Below are positions 61,056-64,000 of a stretch of 64,000 nucleotides of DNA, piece after piece; position 1 is the stretch's first letter, and the number at the start of each line of letters is the position of its first letter. Made by a program: the position numbers and the translations under genes. This stretch comes from Armigeres subalbatus (lineage: Eukaryota > Arthropoda > Insecta > Diptera > Culicidae). Below the pieces are notes generated by a model that made no database searches, was not told the origin of the DNA, and was given only the letters and a program-made list of their open reading frames with translations. The stretch covers positions 397,632,042 through 397,696,041 of the forward strand of contig NC_085141.1 of assembly GCF_024139115.2 (NCBI RefSeq). The letters are read 5' to 3'.

Positions 61056-62534
61056 ATGTGTTGATAGTGGAGTGATGATAGTGGATTGAGCGCTCGTCTG
61101 AGTCCGTGAGGGCGAGCACAGTAGCATTTTGAGTTCAATTAGGTTTCTCTAAGGAGATAGTAGAATTAGCGCTCGTTTGAATCCTTCGGGCGGTCGCAGT
61201 GCCGATTTGAGTTCAATTTGGTTGCACTTATGTGATGAAAGTGCATTGAGTGCACGTCTGAGTCAATGAGTGCGGGCGCAATGTCGATATGAGTTCAATT
61301 TGGTTGCTCTCATGTGATGATAGTGGATTGAGCGCTCGTCTGAGTCAATGAGAGTGGGCGCAGTATCGATATGATTTCAATTTGTTTGCCCTTATGTGAT
61401 GATAGTGGATTGAGCGCTCGTCTGAGTCAATGAGGGCGTTCAGTGTCGACATGAGTTCAATTTGGTTGCACTTATGTGATGATAGTGGATTGAGCGATCG
61501 TTTGAGTCAATGTGGGTGGGCGCTGTGTCGATATGACTTCAATTTGGTTGCACTTATGTGACGATAGTGGATTGAGCGCTCGTCTAAGTCCATGAGGGCA
61601 GGCGCAGTATCGATATAAGTTCAGTTTGTTTGCACTTATGTGATGATAGTGGATTGTGCGCTCGTCTGAGTCCATAAGGGCGGGCACAGTAGCATTTTGA
61701 GTTAAATTTGCTTTCTCTAAGGAGATAGTAAAATGAACGCTCGTTTGAATTCTTGGGGGCGGTCGCAGTGTCGATATGAGATCAATTTTGTTGTACTTAT
61801 GTGATTATAGTCGATTGAGCGCTCGTCTGAGTCCATGAGGTCGGGCACAGTAGCATTTTGAGTTTAATTTGGTTTCTCTAAGGAGATAGTAAAGTGAGCG
61901 CTCGTTTGAATCCTTTGGCGGTCGCAGTGTCGATGTGAGATCAATTTGGTTGCACTCATGTGATGATAGTGGATTGGGTGCACGTCTGAGTCAATTAGGG
62001 CGGGCGCAATGTCGATATGAGTTCAATTTGGTTGCACTTATGTGATGATAGTGGATTGATCGCTCGTCTGAGTCCATGAGGTTGGGCGCAGTATCGAAAT
62101 GAGTTCAATTTGGTTGCACTTATGTGATGATAGTGGATTGAGCGCTCGTCTGAGTCAATGAGGGCTTGCAGTGTCGACATGAGTTCAATTTGTTTGCACT
62201 TATGTGATGATAGTGGATTGAGCGATCGTTTGAGTCAATGTGGGTGGGCGCTGTGTCGATATGACTTCAATTTGGTTGCACATATGTGATGATAGTGGAT
62301 TGAGTGCTCGTCTGAGTCAATGAGGGCGGGCGCAGTATCGATATGAGTTCAATTTGGTTGCACTTATGTGATGATAGTGGATTGAGCGCTCGTCTGAGTC
62401 CATGAGGGCGGGCACAGTAGCATTTTGAGTTAAATTTGGTTTCTCTAAGGAGATAGTAAGATGAGCGCTTGTTTGAATCCTTGGGGCGGTTGTAGTGTCG
62501 ATATGAGTTCAATTTGGTTGCACTCATGTGATGA

Positions 62535-62972
62535 CCCAGACAACCACACATCGCATATGAATGTACGATTAAAATCGTTTACCGATGCAAATTTCATCAA
62601 AATCGCATGATGGTGCGAAGCTCATCAGTTTATTTATAAATTTTCCCGCACAGTAGGCTATTTTGCGAGTTTATTCCAGCTTCATATGTTGACATCGCAT
62701 ATTCCTGCAAACAAACTCAAATGAAATCGGATTATCTGTCAAACAGAGTTTGTTATCACACACTACATCGTAATGTATAACGAACAAACTCGCATAAAAA
62801 TCGTGCATATCGCAGAAACTACCGTGTAACGTCGGATAAGAAATACACATATATCGCCTCCTCTTTTGTTTGCAAAAAGCGTTTACGCGACTGGTAAGTG
62901 ATAAAATTTTTGCGCATAGGCATCGCAAAACAGAAAAACAATTCCATTATGCATGCATTCTGGTTGTCTGGG
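62535..62972. mobile_element. 438-bp MITE in satellite E, CCCAGACAACCA termini
   Basis: Inverted ends CCCAGACAACCA (left) and TGGTTGTCTGGG (right), flanked by GA on both sides; removing it restores GTGATGATAGTG of the satellite unit. It contains repeated ATCGCA/TGCGAT words (near 62560, 62605, 62690 and 62810). Non-coding. Confidence 0.75.
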
Positions 62973-64000
62973 GATAGTGCATTGAGCGCTCGTCTGAGTC
63001 CATGAGGGCGGGCACAGTAGCATTTTGAGTTCAATCAGGTTTCTTCATGGAGATAGTAGAATGAGCGCTCGTTTGAATCCTTGGAGGCGGTCGCAGTGTC
63101 GATATGAGAAAAATGGGGTAAACTTTTGTGTTGATAGTGGATTGAGCGCACGTCTGAGTCAATGGAGGCGGGCGCAGTGTCGATATGAGATCAATTTGGT
63201 TGCACTTACGTGATGATAGTGGATTGAGCGCTCGTCTATGTCAATGAGTGTGGGCGCAGTATCGATATGAGTTCAATTTGGTTGCACTTATGTGATGATA
63301 GTGGATTGAGCGCTCGTCTGAGCCCATGAGGGTGGGCGCTGTGTCGATATGAGTTCAAATTGATTGTACTTATGTGGTGATAGTGGATTGAGCGATCGTT
63401 TGAGTCAATGTGGGTGGGCGCTGTGTCGATATGACTTCAATTTGGTTGCACTTATGTGATGATAGTGGATTGAGCGCTCGTTCGAGTCAATGAGGGCGGG
63501 CGTAGTATCGATATGAGTTTAATTTGGTTGCACTTATGTGATGATAGTGGATTGAGTGCTCGTCTGAGTCCATGAGAGCGGGCTCAGTAGCATTTTGAGT
63601 TAAATTTGGTTTCTCTAAGGAGATAGTAAAATGAGCGCTCGTTTGAATCCTTGAGGCGGTCGCAGTGTCGATATAAGTTCAATTTGGTTGCACTCATGTG
63701 ATGATAGTGGATTGAGCGCTCGTCTGAGTCCATGAGGGCGGGCACAGTAGCACTTTGAGTTCAATTAGGTTTCTTCATGGAGATAGTTGAATGAGCGCTC
63801 GTTTGAATCCTTGGGGGCGGTCGCAGTGTCGATATGAGAAAAATGGGGTAAACTTATGTGTTGATAGTGGATTGAGCGCAGGTCTGAGTCAATGGAGGCG
63901 GGCCCAGTGTCGATATGAGATCAATTTGGTTGCACTCATGTGATGATAGTGGATTGAGCGCTCGTCTGAGTCAATGAGTGCGGGCGCAGTATCGATATGA

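Larger units (their letters stand above)
52958..64000. repeat. Satellite E, 82-bp unit, runs off the window
   Basis: More than 100 copies of an 82-bp unit, for example starts at 53561 and 53643. Landmarks are TGGATTGAGCGCTCGTCTGAGTC, GGGCGCAGT, TCGATATGAGTTCAATTTGGTTGCACTTATGTGATGATAG. A second monomer type with AGTAGCATTTTGAGTTCAATTAGGTTTCTCTAAGGAGATAGTAGAATGAGCGCTCGTTTGAATCC is common after 56690. Monomers at the left edge (52958-53460) are the most diverged. Three MITEs and two SINEs interrupt it, and the sequence past 64000 continues the array. Confidence 0.95.

Noticed and set aside
53461..64000. CRISPR-like array, because of regular short repeats
   Set aside because: Units are contiguous with no unique spacers, in a eukaryotic genome.

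Overview
This is eukaryotic, repeat-dominated DNA with no bacterial features. The only cellular gene I can support is a tetraspanin on the minus strand, read from three consecutive in-phase exons (40597-40421, 14605-14420, 7572-7498) with good GT/AG splice sites. Two tRNA-derived SINEs that look like the mosquito Feilai family, together with abundant MITEs, LINE, BEL-like and gypsy debris and kilobase-scale introns, point to a culicine mosquito, most likely Aedes. That species call is recognition from memory, not a search.

Layout. 1-4330: a broken minus-strand Ty3/gypsy (errantivirus-like) element, interrupted by a solo-LTR-like insertion (1257-2495) and a MITE (2780-3613). 5195-6450: a terminal-repeat fragment and a 17-bp minisatellite with an inverted partner. 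7498-7572: last tetraspanin exon. 8591-13789: a 5.2-kb array of 5-6-bp units inside the last intron. 14420-14605: large-extracellular-loop exon. 16355-28098: an 11.7-kb nest of three DNA transposons, one inside the other; the innermost carries two unrelated satellite arrays (131 bp and about 143 bp) separated by a LINE fragment. 28583-28941: a perfect 76-bp-arm hairpin and a 160-bp MITE. 29040-31335: a degenerate GAATTCC-rich array that flips strand halfway. 31990-39890: BEL-like, LINE and foldback debris. 40421-40597: tetraspanin exon with the third membrane segment. 40880-64000: three unrelated satellites joined head to tail (about 73/146 bp, 182 bp, 82 bp), the last one continuing past the window edge and carrying two SINE copies and three MITEs.

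How it fits together. If the three exons belong to one transcript, most of the window is intron: 6.8 kb, 25.8 kb, and at least 23 kb upstream of exon 40421-40597. More than half of the window is tandem repeat. The first part of the tetraspanin (start codon, first two membrane segments) was not found here and should lie beyond position 64000. Most long open reading frames in the window come from tandem arrays that lack stop codons and are not genes. The best candidates for something new are the nested transposon that carries satellites, the foldback elements whose arms share private mutations, and the higher-order structure of the satellites.
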